This document shows, in pieces, positions 6,594-13,114 of a stretch of 13,114 nt of DNA. Positions within the stretch are counted from its first letter, which is position 1. Each line of letters begins with the position of its first letter. Location of the stretch: contig DAOUPY010000013.1 in the NCBI GenBank assembly GCA_030625925.1, positions 1 through 13,114 of the forward strand, written 5' to 3'. The position numbers and the translations under genes were made by a program. The notes below the pieces were generated by a model. That model was not told the origin of the DNA, ran no database searches, and was given only the letters and a program-made list of their open reading frames with translations. Origin of the DNA: Fusobacteriaceae bacterium (GTDB taxonomy: Bacteria > Fusobacteriota > Fusobacteriia > Fusobacteriales > Fusobacteriaceae).

Positions 6594-7244
6594 TTGATCG
6601 GAGCTGTATACGGAGCACTTCAAGGAGTTTTAGAGAGTGCAATAGAAATGATGTACAATATTTTTGGAAATTATGGATTAGCTATAATTGGTATAACAAT
6701 TTTAATTAAATTAGTATTGTTACCCCTTACGTTAAAACAGGACAAATCGATGGGTGCTATGAAAAAATTACAACCAGAATTAGAAGCACTTAAAGAAAAA
6801 TATAAAAACGATTCACAAACATTAAATCAGAAAACAATTGAACTATATAAAATACATAAGGTAAACCCAGCAAGTGGTTGTTTACCGATATTATTACAAA
6901 TGCCAATATTATTTGCACTTTTTGGAGTTTTAAGAAAAACAGGAGCAGATGGAGGAGTTATAGCTGACGGATCTAAATTTCTTTGGTTAACTTTATCTCA
7001 ACCAGATCCATTTTACTTATTACCATTATTAAATGGTGCTGTATCTTATTTCCAACAAAAATTAATGAGTGCAAGTCAAGGTTCTTCCAATCCACAAATG
7101 AAAATGATGACTTATATGTTTCCTGTAATGATGATATTCATCTCATACAAGATGCCGTCAGGATTACAATTGTATTGGTTCGTATCTAGTTTGGCTTCAG
7201 TGGCACAACAATATTATATTATGAGTAGAAGGGATGAGGCGTAA
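6594..7244 (+). CDS. yidC: Membrane protein insertase YidC (short form, TTG start)
   Basis: YidC inserts and folds inner-membrane proteins, alone or with SecYEG. The 216-residue product has the conserved core: TM1 about 24-46, a charged helical cytoplasmic loop about 50-85, the signature NPASGCLPILLQMPI at 91-105 starting TM2, TM3 about 139-155, and TM4-5 about 170-205. The conserved positive residue in TM1, usually arginine, is lysine here (K39 in ILIKLVLLPLT). The large periplasmic P1 domain of proteobacterial YidC is absent and no lipoprotein signal is seen. The start is TTG: AGGAGG lies seven bases before it and no in-frame ATG is well placed. It runs almost directly into khpB. Confidence 0.96.
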   Translation: MIGAVYGALQGVLESAIEMMYNIFGNYGLAIIGITILIKLVLLPLTLKQDKSMGAMKKLQPELEALKEKYKNDSQTLNQKTIELYKIHKVNPASGCLPILLQMPILFALFGVLRKTGADGGVIADGSKFLWLTLSQPDPFYLLPLLNGAVSYFQQKLMSASQGSSNPQMKMMTYMFPVMMIFISYKMPSGLQLYWFVSSLASVAQQYYIMSRRDEA

Positions 7245-7245
7245 A

Positions 7246-7881
7246 ATGAACTTAACTTATCAAATCAAAGCTAAATCAAAAGATGAAGCTATAATCAAAG
7301 CTGTTGAAAAACATAATATTGATAAAAACAAAATTGTAGAAATTATTGAAATATCTAAATCAACTTCATTTTTTGGTTTTTTTAAAAAAGATGGAGAATA
7401 CCAGATTCAGATGGACAAAGCTGCCGAGACAATAGAGGTAAAAATAGAAGATGCGGTAGTAGAAAGAGCCAACGAATTATTAAATAATATGGGATTAGTT
7501 TTAACTGTAGATGTTTTAGAAGCTAGAGACCACTATGTTTTAATTAATCTGTCTGGTGAAGACAATGGAATAATTATAGGGAAAAAAGGAAAAACTTTAA
7601 ATAGTTTTGAATACCTTTTAAATTCTCTATGTAAAAGTGTAAAAGTGGAAGTGGACGTAGAAGGATTTAAGGCGAAAAGAGCAGAAACTCTTAGAGATTT
7701 AGCTAGAAAAATGGCTGAAAAAGCATTAAGTACTGATAAACTAGTAAAATTGAATCCAATGCCGCCAAGGGAAAGAAAAATTATTCATGAGATAGTAAAT
7801 AAATATAAGGAACTTGATACTTTTAGTGAAGGTAGAGATCCTAAGAGATATATTGTGATTAAAAGAAAAAGAATGGGGTAA
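7246..7881 (+). CDS. khpB: RNA-binding protein KhpB (Jag), Jag-N/KH/R3H
   Basis: KhpB (also Jag or EloR) is a cytoplasmic RNA-binding protein that, with KhpA in Gram-positive bacteria, affects small-RNA biology and cell elongation. The 211-residue product shows all three domains: Jag-N at about 1-50 ending in FFGFFKKDG; a KH domain with the loop GKKG at 112-115; and a C-terminal R3H domain with R167 and H171 in [10 protein letters not shown]. An in-frame ATG at 7234 would add four residues, but its only upstream purine run abuts the ATG. The ATG at 7246 has GAGG six bases upstream and starts one base after the yidC stop. mnmE follows four bases after the stop, so the genes are almost certainly co-transcribed. 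Confidence 0.95.
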   Translation: MNLTYQIKAKSKDEAIIKAVEKHNIDKNKIVEIIEISKSTSFFGFFKKDGEYQIQMDKAAETIEVKIEDAVVERANELLNNMGLVLTVDVLEARDHYVLINLSGEDNGIIIGKKGKTLNSFEYLLNSLCKSVKVEVDVEGFKAKRAETLRDLARKMAEKALSTDKLVKLNPMPPRERKIIHEIVNKYKELDTFSEGRDPKRYIVIKRKRMG

Positions 7882-7885
7882 AACT

Positions 7886-9253
7886 ATGTTTGATACAATA
7901 GCAGCAATTTCTACTCCTAGAGGAGAAGGTGGAATAGGAATCGTTAGAATGTCTGGGGAAGCCTCTATAAACATTCTTTCAAAAATATTCAGACCAATAT
8001 CTAAAAAAACAGTAGAAGAATTAAAGAATTTCACTATTAATTATGGACACCTATATTCAGGGGAAAGTTTAGTAGATGAAGTAATGGTCAGCATAATGAA
8101 GGGTCCTAAAACTTATACTAAGGAAGATATAGTCGAGATAAACTGCCATGGTGGTTATCTTATGACCGAGAAAGTATTGGAGTTAGTTTTATCTAATGGA
8201 GCTAGAATAGCTGAACAGGGTGAATTTACAAGAAGAGCTTTTATGAATGGAAGATTGGATCTTACCCAGGCAGAAGCTGTAATTGATTTGATCCATGGTA
8301 AAACAGAGAAGAGTTTATCACTTTCATTAGATCAATTAAGGGGAGACTTAAAATATCAAATATTGCATTTAAAGAAATTACTTTTAGATGTAGTTGCTCA
8401 TATAAATGTAGTTTTAGACTATCCTGAAGAGGGGATCGACGATCCGTTACCAGAAGGTTTAGTAGATAATTTAAAGGAAGTTTTGGAAACTTCAGATAAA
8501 TTATCAGCTTCTTATAATCAAGGAAAAATGATTAAAGAAGGAGTAAAAACAGCAATAGTTGGAAAACCTAATGTAGGAAAATCTAGTTTGTTGAACTCTT
8601 TATTAAAAGAAGAGAGAGCAATAGTAACTCATATTCCAGGGACAACAAGGGATGTAATAGAGGAGATTATTAATATAAAAGGGATACCACTAATCTTAGC
8701 TGATACAGCAGGAATAAGAAACACAGATGATCTTATCGAGAGTATCGGAGTGGAAAAATCTGAGAAGTTATTAAATGATGCGGATTTAATCTTATTTGTT
8801 GTAGATGGTTCTAGAGAACTTAGTGAAGAGGATCTTAGAGTACATAATAATATTCATAGTGAAAAAGTTGTTGGAATATTAAATAAGATAGATATAGAGC
8901 AAAAAGTAGACTTGTCTAAATTAGATAAAGTCGGTAGATGGATTGAAATTTCAGCCAAAGAAAATATTGGTATAGCTAAAATGGAAGAAGAAATATATTC
9001 TTATATTGTATCAGGTAAAGTTGAAGATTCGTCTGAAACTTTGGTGATAACTAATATCAGACATAGATCTGCCCTAGTTAAAACTAAGGAAGCCATAGAA
9101 AATATATTTGAAACAATAAATGTGGGACTGCCAATGGATTTAATAGCTGTAGATCTAAAGGAAGCTTTGGATGCACTATCAGAAGTAACTGGAGAGATTT
9201 CGTCGGAAGATGTTTTAGATCATATATTTAGTAATTTCTGTGTAGGAAAATAA
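7886..9253 (+). CDS. mnmE: tRNA modification GTPase MnmE
   Basis: MnmE works with MnmG to put a (carboxy)methylaminomethyl group on C5 of wobble uridine-34 in certain tRNAs. It uses a folate one-carbon donor and GTP hydrolysis. The 455-residue length is normal. The N-terminal folate-binding domain (about 1-118) is followed by the helical domain and an inserted G domain with GKPNVGKS (226-233), TTRD (253-256), DTAG (273-276), NKID (333-336) and SAK (356-358). The chain ends FCVGK, a conservative variant of FCIGK, with the essential cysteine at 452. The ATG is four bases after khpB, whose last codons (AATGGGG) supply the ribosome binding site. A strong terminator follows, so mnmG is probably a separate unit. 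Confidence 0.98.
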   Translation: MFDTIAAISTPRGEGGIGIVRMSGEASINILSKIFRPISKKTVEELKNFTINYGHLYSGESLVDEVMVSIMKGPKTYTKEDIVEINCHGGYLMTEKVLELVLSNGARIAEQGEFTRRAFMNGRLDLTQAEAVIDLIHGKTEKSLSLSLDQLRGDLKYQILHLKKLLLDVVAHINVVLDYPEEGIDDPLPEGLVDNLKEVLETSDKLSASYNQGKMIKEGVKTAIVGKPNVGKSSLLNSLLKEERAIVTHIPGTTRDVIEEIINIKGIPLILADTAGIRNTDDLIESIGVEKSEKLLNDADLILFVVDGSRELSEEDLRVHNNIHSEKVVGILNKIDIEQKVDLSKLDKVGRWIEISAKENIGIAKMEEEIYSYIVSGKVEDSSETLVITNIRHRSALVKTKEAIENIFETINVGLPMDLIAVDLKEALDALSEVTGEISSEDVLDHIFSNFCVGK

Positions 9254-9270
9254 GTTATAAAAAAAATATG

Positions 9271-9303
9271 AAATACTGCAGATATTTCTGCAGTATTTTT
9301 TTC
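9271..9303 (+). terminator. Intrinsic terminator after mnmE
   Basis: An 11-bp perfect stem, AAATACTGCAG with CTGCAGTATTT, a six-base loop and a run of eight Ts. It ends the rpmH-mnmE transcript 18 bases after the mnmE stop. Confidence 0.92.
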
Positions 9304-9347
9304 TTTTAATATTAAGATCTAATATTTAGGTATGTAAAGATAAAAAA

Positions 9348-9368
9348 ATGTATACGAACAAAAATAAA
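9348..9368 (+). repeat. Iteron-like 21-bp repeat, copy 13 (mnmG leader)
   Basis: ATGTATAC, GA, ACAAAAATAAA, followed by GTT. It lies 20 bases before the mnmG start codon, just ahead of the ribosome binding site, an arrangement like copy 2 upstream of mfd. Confidence 0.9.
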
Positions 9369-9388
9369 GTTAAAAAAAGGAGAACTTA

Positions 9389-11239
9389 ATGAATTATGAT
9401 GTAATCGTTGTAGGAGGAGGGCACGCTGGATGTGAAGCAGCTCTGGCCTCAGCAAGATCAGGATTAAAAACAGCTCTGTTCACAATATATTTAGATACTA
9501 TAGCTATGATGTCGTGCAATCCTTCTATAGGCGGGCCAGGAAAAAGTCATATAGTTGCAGAAGTAGATATATTAGGAGGGGAGATTGGAAGACACACTGA
9601 TAAATATAATTTACAATTAAAACACTTGAATACCAGTAAGGGACCTGCCGCTAGAATTACTCGTGGGCAGGCTGATAAATATTGGTACAGGGTAAAAATG
9701 AAAGAAATGATAGAAAATACTCCTAATTTAGATAGTATCCAAGGTACAATTGATGACATTATTATTGACAATGGACAAATAACTGGTGTTATCTCAGACC
9801 TGGGAATAGAATATGGAGCAACTTCTATAATATTAGCTACCGGAACTTTTTTAAAGGGTAGAGTAATAATCGGAGATGTAAAATATCCTGCTGGGAGAAT
9901 AGGTGAGATGTCTGCCGAAAAACTATCAGACGCTCTAACTAAAAACGGGATAATCTTGGATAGATATCAGACAGCTACTCCTCCAAGGGTGGATATGAGA
10001 ACTGTAGACTTTAGTAAGATGAAGGAATTGCATGGGGAAGATTATCCAAAATATTTTTCATTATTTACAAAAAAGGAAAAAAATAATAATGCACCTACAT
10101 GGCTGACGTATACAACTCCTGAAACAGTAAAGGTAGCTCAAGATCTGTTGCAGTATTCACCAATAGTAAGTGGGATAATAGAAACTCATGGGCCGAGACA
10201 CTGTCCATCACTTGATAGAAAAGTATTGAACTTCCCTGAAAAAACAAATCATCAAATTTTCTTAGAATTGGAATCCAAAGAAACTAATGAACTCTATGTA
10301 AATGGTCTGACGACAGCTATGCCGCCTTTTGCTCAAGAAAAGATGATGAGAACCATAGCAGGATTGGAAGATGCTAAAATAATGAGATATGGTTATGCTG
10401 TGGAATATGACTATGCACCTTCTTACCAGCTGTACCCCAGTTTAGAAAGTAAAAAAATAAAGAATCTTTATTTTGCAGGACAGATAAATGGAACTTCCGG
10501 ATATGAAGAAGCAGCAGCTCAAGGATTTTTGGCTGGAGTAAACGCCAGTAGAAAAGTATTGGGAAAAGATCCTATTGTAGTAGATCGAACTGAGGGTTAC
10601 CTAGGGGTATTAGTAGATGATATAATCCACAAAAAAACTCCAGAACCATACAGAGTTTTACCATCGAGAGCAGAGTACAGACTGACTTTGAGATTTGATA
10701 ATGCATTTATGAGGTTACTTGATAAAGCAAAAGAGATAGGAATTGTTTCTGAGGAGAAAATTAAATTTTTAGAAGAAGCAAAAGAGATAGTAAAGTATGA
10801 AGTTGAAAGAATAAATCAAATAAGTATCTCTATGAAACAAGCAAATGAAGTTTTAGAAAGTGTAGATGCTAAGGATAGATTTGGTAAAGGGGTAAAATTA
10901 GCTGAATTATTAAAACAAAAAGAAGTTACATATGATTCTTTGGGATTAATTATAGAGATCAAAGAATTACCGACATTTGTAAAAAATCAAATTGAAACTA
11001 TAATTAAATATAATGTATTTATCGAGAGGGAAAAAATACAAATAGAAAAATTTAGAAAACTAGAAAATATGAAAATACCAGAAGGGTTTAAATTTGAAAC
11101 TATACCGGGGTTATCTAATATAGCTCGAGATGGTTTAGAGAATATAAAACCGCTATCTATTGGAGAAGCTACAAGAATAAGTGGTGTAACAGGAAATGAT
11201 GTAGCTATACTTATTACAAATTTAGAGAATATGAAATAA
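9389..11239 (+). CDS. mnmG: tRNA uridine-5-carboxymethylaminomethyl modification enzyme MnmG
   Basis: MnmG (GidA) is the FAD-dependent partner of MnmE in wobble-uridine modification. The 616-residue length is normal. The FAD-binding GGGHAGCEAA lies near residue 9. CNPSIGGPGKSH follows with C43, and the second conserved cysteine is C272 in GPRHCPS; these two correspond to the redox-active pair of the E. coli enzyme. RAEYRLTLRFDNA is also diagnostic, and the C-terminal helical region that contacts MnmE and tRNA is present. AAAGGAG precedes the ATG. The gene follows the mnmE terminator, so it needs its own promoter; I could not find a convincing one in the short gap, where an iteron-like repeat sits. 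The usual next genes (rsmG, parA, parB) are absent. Confidence 0.98.
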   Translation: MNYDVIVVGGGHAGCEAALASARSGLKTALFTIYLDTIAMMSCNPSIGGPGKSHIVAEVDILGGEIGRHTDKYNLQLKHLNTSKGPAARITRGQADKYWYRVKMKEMIENTPNLDSIQGTIDDIIIDNGQITGVISDLGIEYGATSIILATGTFLKGRVIIGDVKYPAGRIGEMSAEKLSDALTKNGIILDRYQTATPPRVDMRTVDFSKMKELHGEDYPKYFSLFTKKEKNNNAPTWLTYTTPETVKVAQDLLQYSPIVSGIIETHGPRHCPSLDRKVLNFPEKTNHQIFLELESKETNELYVNGLTTAMPPFAQEKMMRTIAGLEDAKIMRYGYAVEYDYAPSYQLYPSLESKKIKNLYFAGQINGTSGYEEAAAQGFLAGVNASRKVLGKDPIVVDRTEGYLGVLVDDIIHKKTPEPYRVLPSRAEYRLTLRFDNAFMRLLDKAKEIGIVSEEKIKFLEEAKEIVKYEVERINQISISMKQANEVLESVDAKDRFGKGVKLAELLKQKEVTYDSLGLIIEIKELPTFVKNQIETIIKYNVFIEREKIQIEKFRKLENMKIPEGFKFETIPGLSNIARDGLENIKPLSIGEATRISGVTGNDVAILITNLENMK

Positions 11240-11277
11240 ATCTTTAGGCCTTGTCCTAATATTAATAGTTAACAAAT

Positions 11278-11298
11278 ATGTATACATACAAAAATAAA
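11278..11298 (+). repeat. Iteron-like 21-bp repeat, copy 14 (upstream of the fluoride riboswitch)
   Basis: ATGTATAC, AT, ACAAAAATAAA, identical to copies 4 and 5 more than 8 kb away. It ends 21 bases before the antiporter -35 box. It is the rightmost copy seen. Confidence 0.9.
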
Positions 11299-11319
11299 GT
11301 TGAATTATACTTTAAAATA

Positions 11320-11349
11320 TTTACTTAAAAATATAATTTGTGATACAAT
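11320..11349 (+). promoter_or_regulatory. Promoter of the fluoride-riboswitch antiporter transcript
   Basis: -35 TTTACT (11320-11325), 18-bp spacer, -10 TACAAT (11344-11349) with TGA before it, an extended -10. The start would fall near 11356, the first base of the aptamer stem, which supports the choice. Confidence 0.65.
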
Positions 11350-11355
11350 TTATTC

Positions 11356-11420
11356 AGGAGATGAAGCTCTCCTTAGATTTAAGTGTCTAAAACTACTTGA
11401 AAAAAGTTAATGGCTTCTAC
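11356..11420 (+). ncRNA. Fluoride riboswitch aptamer (crcB motif)
   Basis: The aptamer binds fluoride through magnesium ions. Stem AGGAGA (11356-11361) pairs with TCTCCT (11368-11373). Its loop TGAAGC can form the characteristic pseudoknot with GCTTC (11413-11417). The conserved AAAC (11389-11392) is followed by the second stem ACTT/AAGT, and TAATGGCTTCTAC closes the motif, very close to the consensus TGATGGC(C/T)TCTAC. A small extra hairpin (TTAGA/TCTAA) is inserted between the first stem and AAAC. A terminator starts inside the pseudoknot strand, as expected for a transcriptional ON switch. Confidence 0.93.
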
Positions 11421-11457
11421 ATCGATACAATTTTTGTATTGGTGTAGGAGTTTTTTT
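11414..11457 (+). terminator. Riboswitch-controlled terminator
   Basis: CTTCTACATCGATACAA pairs with TTGTATTGGTGTAGGAG (17 bp, three wobble pairs) around a short T loop, followed by seven Ts. It shares CTTCTAC with the aptamer. Fluoride binding should hold that strand in the pseudoknot and let transcription continue into the antiporter gene. Confidence 0.93.
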
Positions 11458-11482
11458 ATTATATATTTTTAGGAGGAAAGTT

Positions 11483-12661
11483 ATGTTAAATATTTTAGTT
11501 TCATTTTTAATTTTATTTGTAGGTGGAGTAGCAGTTGGGAAATTAGTAGAAAAAATATATCTCCCTAAACTAATAGGTATGATTGCATTCGGCTGTATAG
11601 CTAACGTATATCTAAAAATAATAGATCCTGCAGCTTTGGAATTTGGAGGGGTTTTAAAGAATTTAGCTTTAGTAGTTGTATTACTTATAGCAGGCCTGGG
11701 AATTAGAAAAAAACAAATAAAAAAAGTGGGCAGACCAGCGGTGCTGCTCAGCTTGATACCTGTGTCAGTAGAGGGATTAGCAGTTATGTTTTTATCTATA
11801 AAAATCTTAGGACTGCCAACAATACAAGCTGGAATATTAGGATTTATAATAGCGGCAGTGAGCCCGGCGGTATTAGTACCTGCCATGGTAGACCTAATAA
11901 AAAGGGGTTTAGGAGAAAAAAAAGCTATACCTCAGATGCTGCTGACAGGAGCTTCGGCAGACGACAGTGTAGCTATCGCTATGTTTACGTCTTTTATGGG
12001 GATGTATTTAGGTACCGGTGGCGGAATTTTAAAAAATCTAATAACTATACCAATATCTACAGTAGTTGGTATAGCAGTAGGAATTTTAGTAGCTGTAATC
12101 GCAGGGGAAATATCCAAAAAAATAAAATCTGAGATCTTTCAAACTATATTAGTAGGAGGAGCGGCTGTCGGAATGAGGATAATTGAAACTGCATATCACC
12201 TAAGGTACTTTAATTCTCTTTTAGGAATAATGGTAATAGGTTATGTAATAACTAACTATTACGAGTGGTTAGGAAATAATATAATGGATGGATTGGGTAA
12301 AGCTTGGTCTGTTGGAGCTGTGTTTTTATTTACATTAGTAGGAACTGCTATAGATCCCTCACTTGTTGGAAATATATTTTATATAGGTAGTATGATAGTT
12401 TTTATATCCCTTATAGTCAGATCAACGGGTGTTTTAATAGCTCTGATAGGTACAGATTTAAATCGAAAAGAGAGACTATTTTGTGTGATAGCTTATCTAC
12501 CCAAAGCGACAGTTCAATCAGCTAAAGCTGGTATACCTCTTCAAATGGGAGTTGTGGGTGGAGAGCTGATACAAGCCATGGCAATATTGAGTGTAATCAT
12601 AACAGCACCAATAGGAGCTATCGGAATAAGATTAAGTGCAGATAAATTATTAGAGAAATAA
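11483..12661 (+). CDS. Na+/H+ antiporter, DD-type cation:proton antiporter under fluoride control
   Basis: A 392-residue integral membrane protein with about 12-13 hydrophobic segments. It belongs to the cation:proton antiporter superfamily. Two adjacent aspartates (D160, D161 in TGASADDSVAI) match the ion-binding pair of NhaA/NapA/NHA2-type electrogenic exchangers, preceded by AAVSPAVLVPAM, the unwound-helix region. Near the end YLPKATVQSA resembles the PKATVQA motif of the NHA (SLC9B-like) clade, where the lysine partners the aspartates. AGGAGG lies six bases before the ATG. The gene is alone behind a fluoride riboswitch, a known association for this transporter class. It probably helps cells survive fluoride stress, either through cation and pH balance or by a more direct route. 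Whether it moves fluoride itself cannot be told from sequence. Confidence 0.9.
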   Translation: MLNILVSFLILFVGGVAVGKLVEKIYLPKLIGMIAFGCIANVYLKIIDPAALEFGGVLKNLALVVVLLIAGLGIRKKQIKKVGRPAVLLSLIPVSVEGLAVMFLSIKILGLPTIQAGILGFIIAAVSPAVLVPAMVDLIKRGLGEKKAIPQMLLTGASADDSVAIAMFTSFMGMYLGTGGGILKNLITIPISTVVGIAVGILVAVIAGEISKKIKSEIFQTILVGGAAVGMRIIETAYHLRYFNSLLGIMVIGYVITNYYEWLGNNIMDGLGKAWSVGAVFLFTLVGTAIDPSLVGNIFYIGSMIVFISLIVRSTGVLIALIGTDLNRKERLFCVIAYLPKATVQSAKAGIPLQMGVVGGELIQAMAILSVIITAPIGAIGIRLSADKLLEK

Positions 12662-12734
12662 ATTGGTTAATTAAAAAAATATGTTATCAATGTTTCACGC
12701 TGATAACATATGAGTTACTTGCCTGTAAACCAAT
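12662..12734. repeat. Nested inverted repeat downstream of the antiporter
   Basis: Outer arms ATTGGTT (12662-12668) and AACCAAT (12728-12734) surround perfect inner arms ATATGTTATCA (12679-12689) and TGATAACATAT (12701-12711). Read on the minus strand the inner hairpin is followed by seven Ts, the shape of a leftward terminator. On the plus strand there is no T-run. The loop contains TGTTTCACG, identical to one half of the ParB site parS. Confidence 0.6.
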
Positions 12735-12764
12735 AAAACCAAAGATAATTGAGGTGTAGTTTTT

Positions 12765-12819
12765 AAAAATATAAAAAACAAAAAAAAACAAAAAAAAAAT
12801 CATAAAAAAACAAAAAAAT
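12765..12819 (+). promoter_or_regulatory. A-tract UP-like element of the rRNA promoter
   Basis: Almost unbroken runs of A interrupted by single C, T or TC lie directly upstream of the ribosomal -35 box. This matches UP elements bound by the RNA polymerase alpha subunit and intrinsically bent DNA at rrn promoters. Confidence 0.7.
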
Positions 12820-12821
12820 CC

Positions 12822-12850
12822 TTGACGAAAACTTGTAAACACGGTATACT
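12822..12850 (+). promoter_or_regulatory. rRNA operon promoter
   Basis: -35 TTGACG (12822-12827), exactly 17 bp, then -10 TATACT (12845-12850). Transcription should start near 12857, giving a 16S leader of about 240 bases. Confidence 0.88.
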
Positions 12851-12856
12851 TCTTCT

Positions 12857-13095
12857 TGTCCGCAAGGGAAAGCGAAAGCAATCAGGAGCGAGACAAACAA
12901 TAGGACATTAGCAATTAAATAGAGAAAGAAAGTGTAAATTAAAAACTCAATTGTCGTTTAAAACTTATGTTTTAAACAATCGATTAAGGTGTACAGTGGA
13001 AAGAACCACTATAAAAATATATTGAAATTTTTTATTAGTTTTATACTAATAGTAGATGGAAAGCTAAACTTCATTTATGAAGTTAGGATATAAAT
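12857..13095 (+). other. 16S rRNA leader with three hairpins
   Basis: No gene is visible. Three perfect small stem-loops occur: GTTTAAAAC/GTTTTAAAC (12956-12977), TATTAGT/ACTAATA (13033-13051) and AACTTCA/TGAAGTT (13067-13084). They lie where ribosomal leader structures and one strand of the RNase III processing stem are expected; the pairing partner after 16S is outside the window. No clear boxA was recognised. Confidence 0.6.
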
Positions 13096-13114
13096 TTGAA
13101 TGTAGAGTTTGATC
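13096..13114 (+). rRNA. rrs: 16S ribosomal RNA, 5' end only
   Basis: The window ends with AGAGTTTGATC (13104-13114), the universally conserved 5' segment of bacterial 16S rRNA. The mature end is set by analogy with E. coli, eight bases earlier. The strong promoter and leader upstream fit. Confidence 0.93.

Noticed and set aside
11407..11886. Open frame of 159 codons on the minus strand
   Set aside because: Overlaps the riboswitch terminator and the antiporter gene in antisense; composition is that of a shadow frame.
12687..12881. Small leftward gene encoding a Phe-rich protein
   Set aside because: The phenylalanine run is only the complement of the A-tracts at the rRNA promoter; no ribosome binding site and no family resemblance.

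Overview
The window looks like the replication-origin neighbourhood of a low-G+C bacterial chromosome. The best guess is a member of the Fusobacteriota (Ilyobacter/Propionigenium/Cetobacterium-like). This rests on strong A+T bias, strong AGGAGG ribosome binding sites, a short YidC and the flavour of the proteins. The phylum is an inference and was not tested by any search.

Layout. Positions 1-2651 (minus strand) carry most of mfd, the transcription-repair coupling helicase, which runs off the left edge. A gene-free stretch (2652-3171) follows. Next, on the minus strand, is a plasmid-type replication initiator (winged-helix Rep/RPA-like), ending at a symmetrical terminator (3172-3213). A 723-bp A+T-rich gap (5116-5838) separates it from the divergent, plus-strand origin-proximal cluster rpmH, rnpA, yidD, yidC, khpB/jag, mnmE and mnmG. 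After mnmG comes a fluoride (crcB-motif) riboswitch with its own terminator controlling a DD-type Na+/H+ antiporter. A strong ribosomal promoter with an A-tract UP region then drives the leader of an rRNA operon, whose 16S gene begins in the last bases.

The most unusual layer is a 21-bp repeat: ATGTAYAY, two variable bases, then WCAAWAATAAW. I count 13 good copies and one degenerate copy, from position 2085 to 11298. They lie inside mfd, just upstream of mfd, around the Rep promoter, in a phased run between rep and rpmH (three successive intervals of 93, 105 and 105 bp), and in front of mnmG and the antiporter. They resemble plasmid iterons. There is no dnaA in the usual place beside rpmH, and by eye no cluster of DnaA boxes. 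Together with the switch in gene direction at about 5.1-5.8 kb, this suggests a chromosomal origin fired by a Rep protein and iterons, or one where such a system works alongside DnaA. Rep is probably autoregulated, because one iteron abuts its -35 box and a degenerate one lies just downstream of its predicted transcription start.

The remaining genes are housekeeping: ribosome and RNase P supply (rpmH, rnpA), membrane protein insertion (yidD, yidC), an RNA-binding protein (khpB/jag), and the two-subunit tRNA wobble-uridine modification enzyme (mnmE, mnmG). No tRNA gene, CRISPR array, insertion sequence or broken gene was seen.
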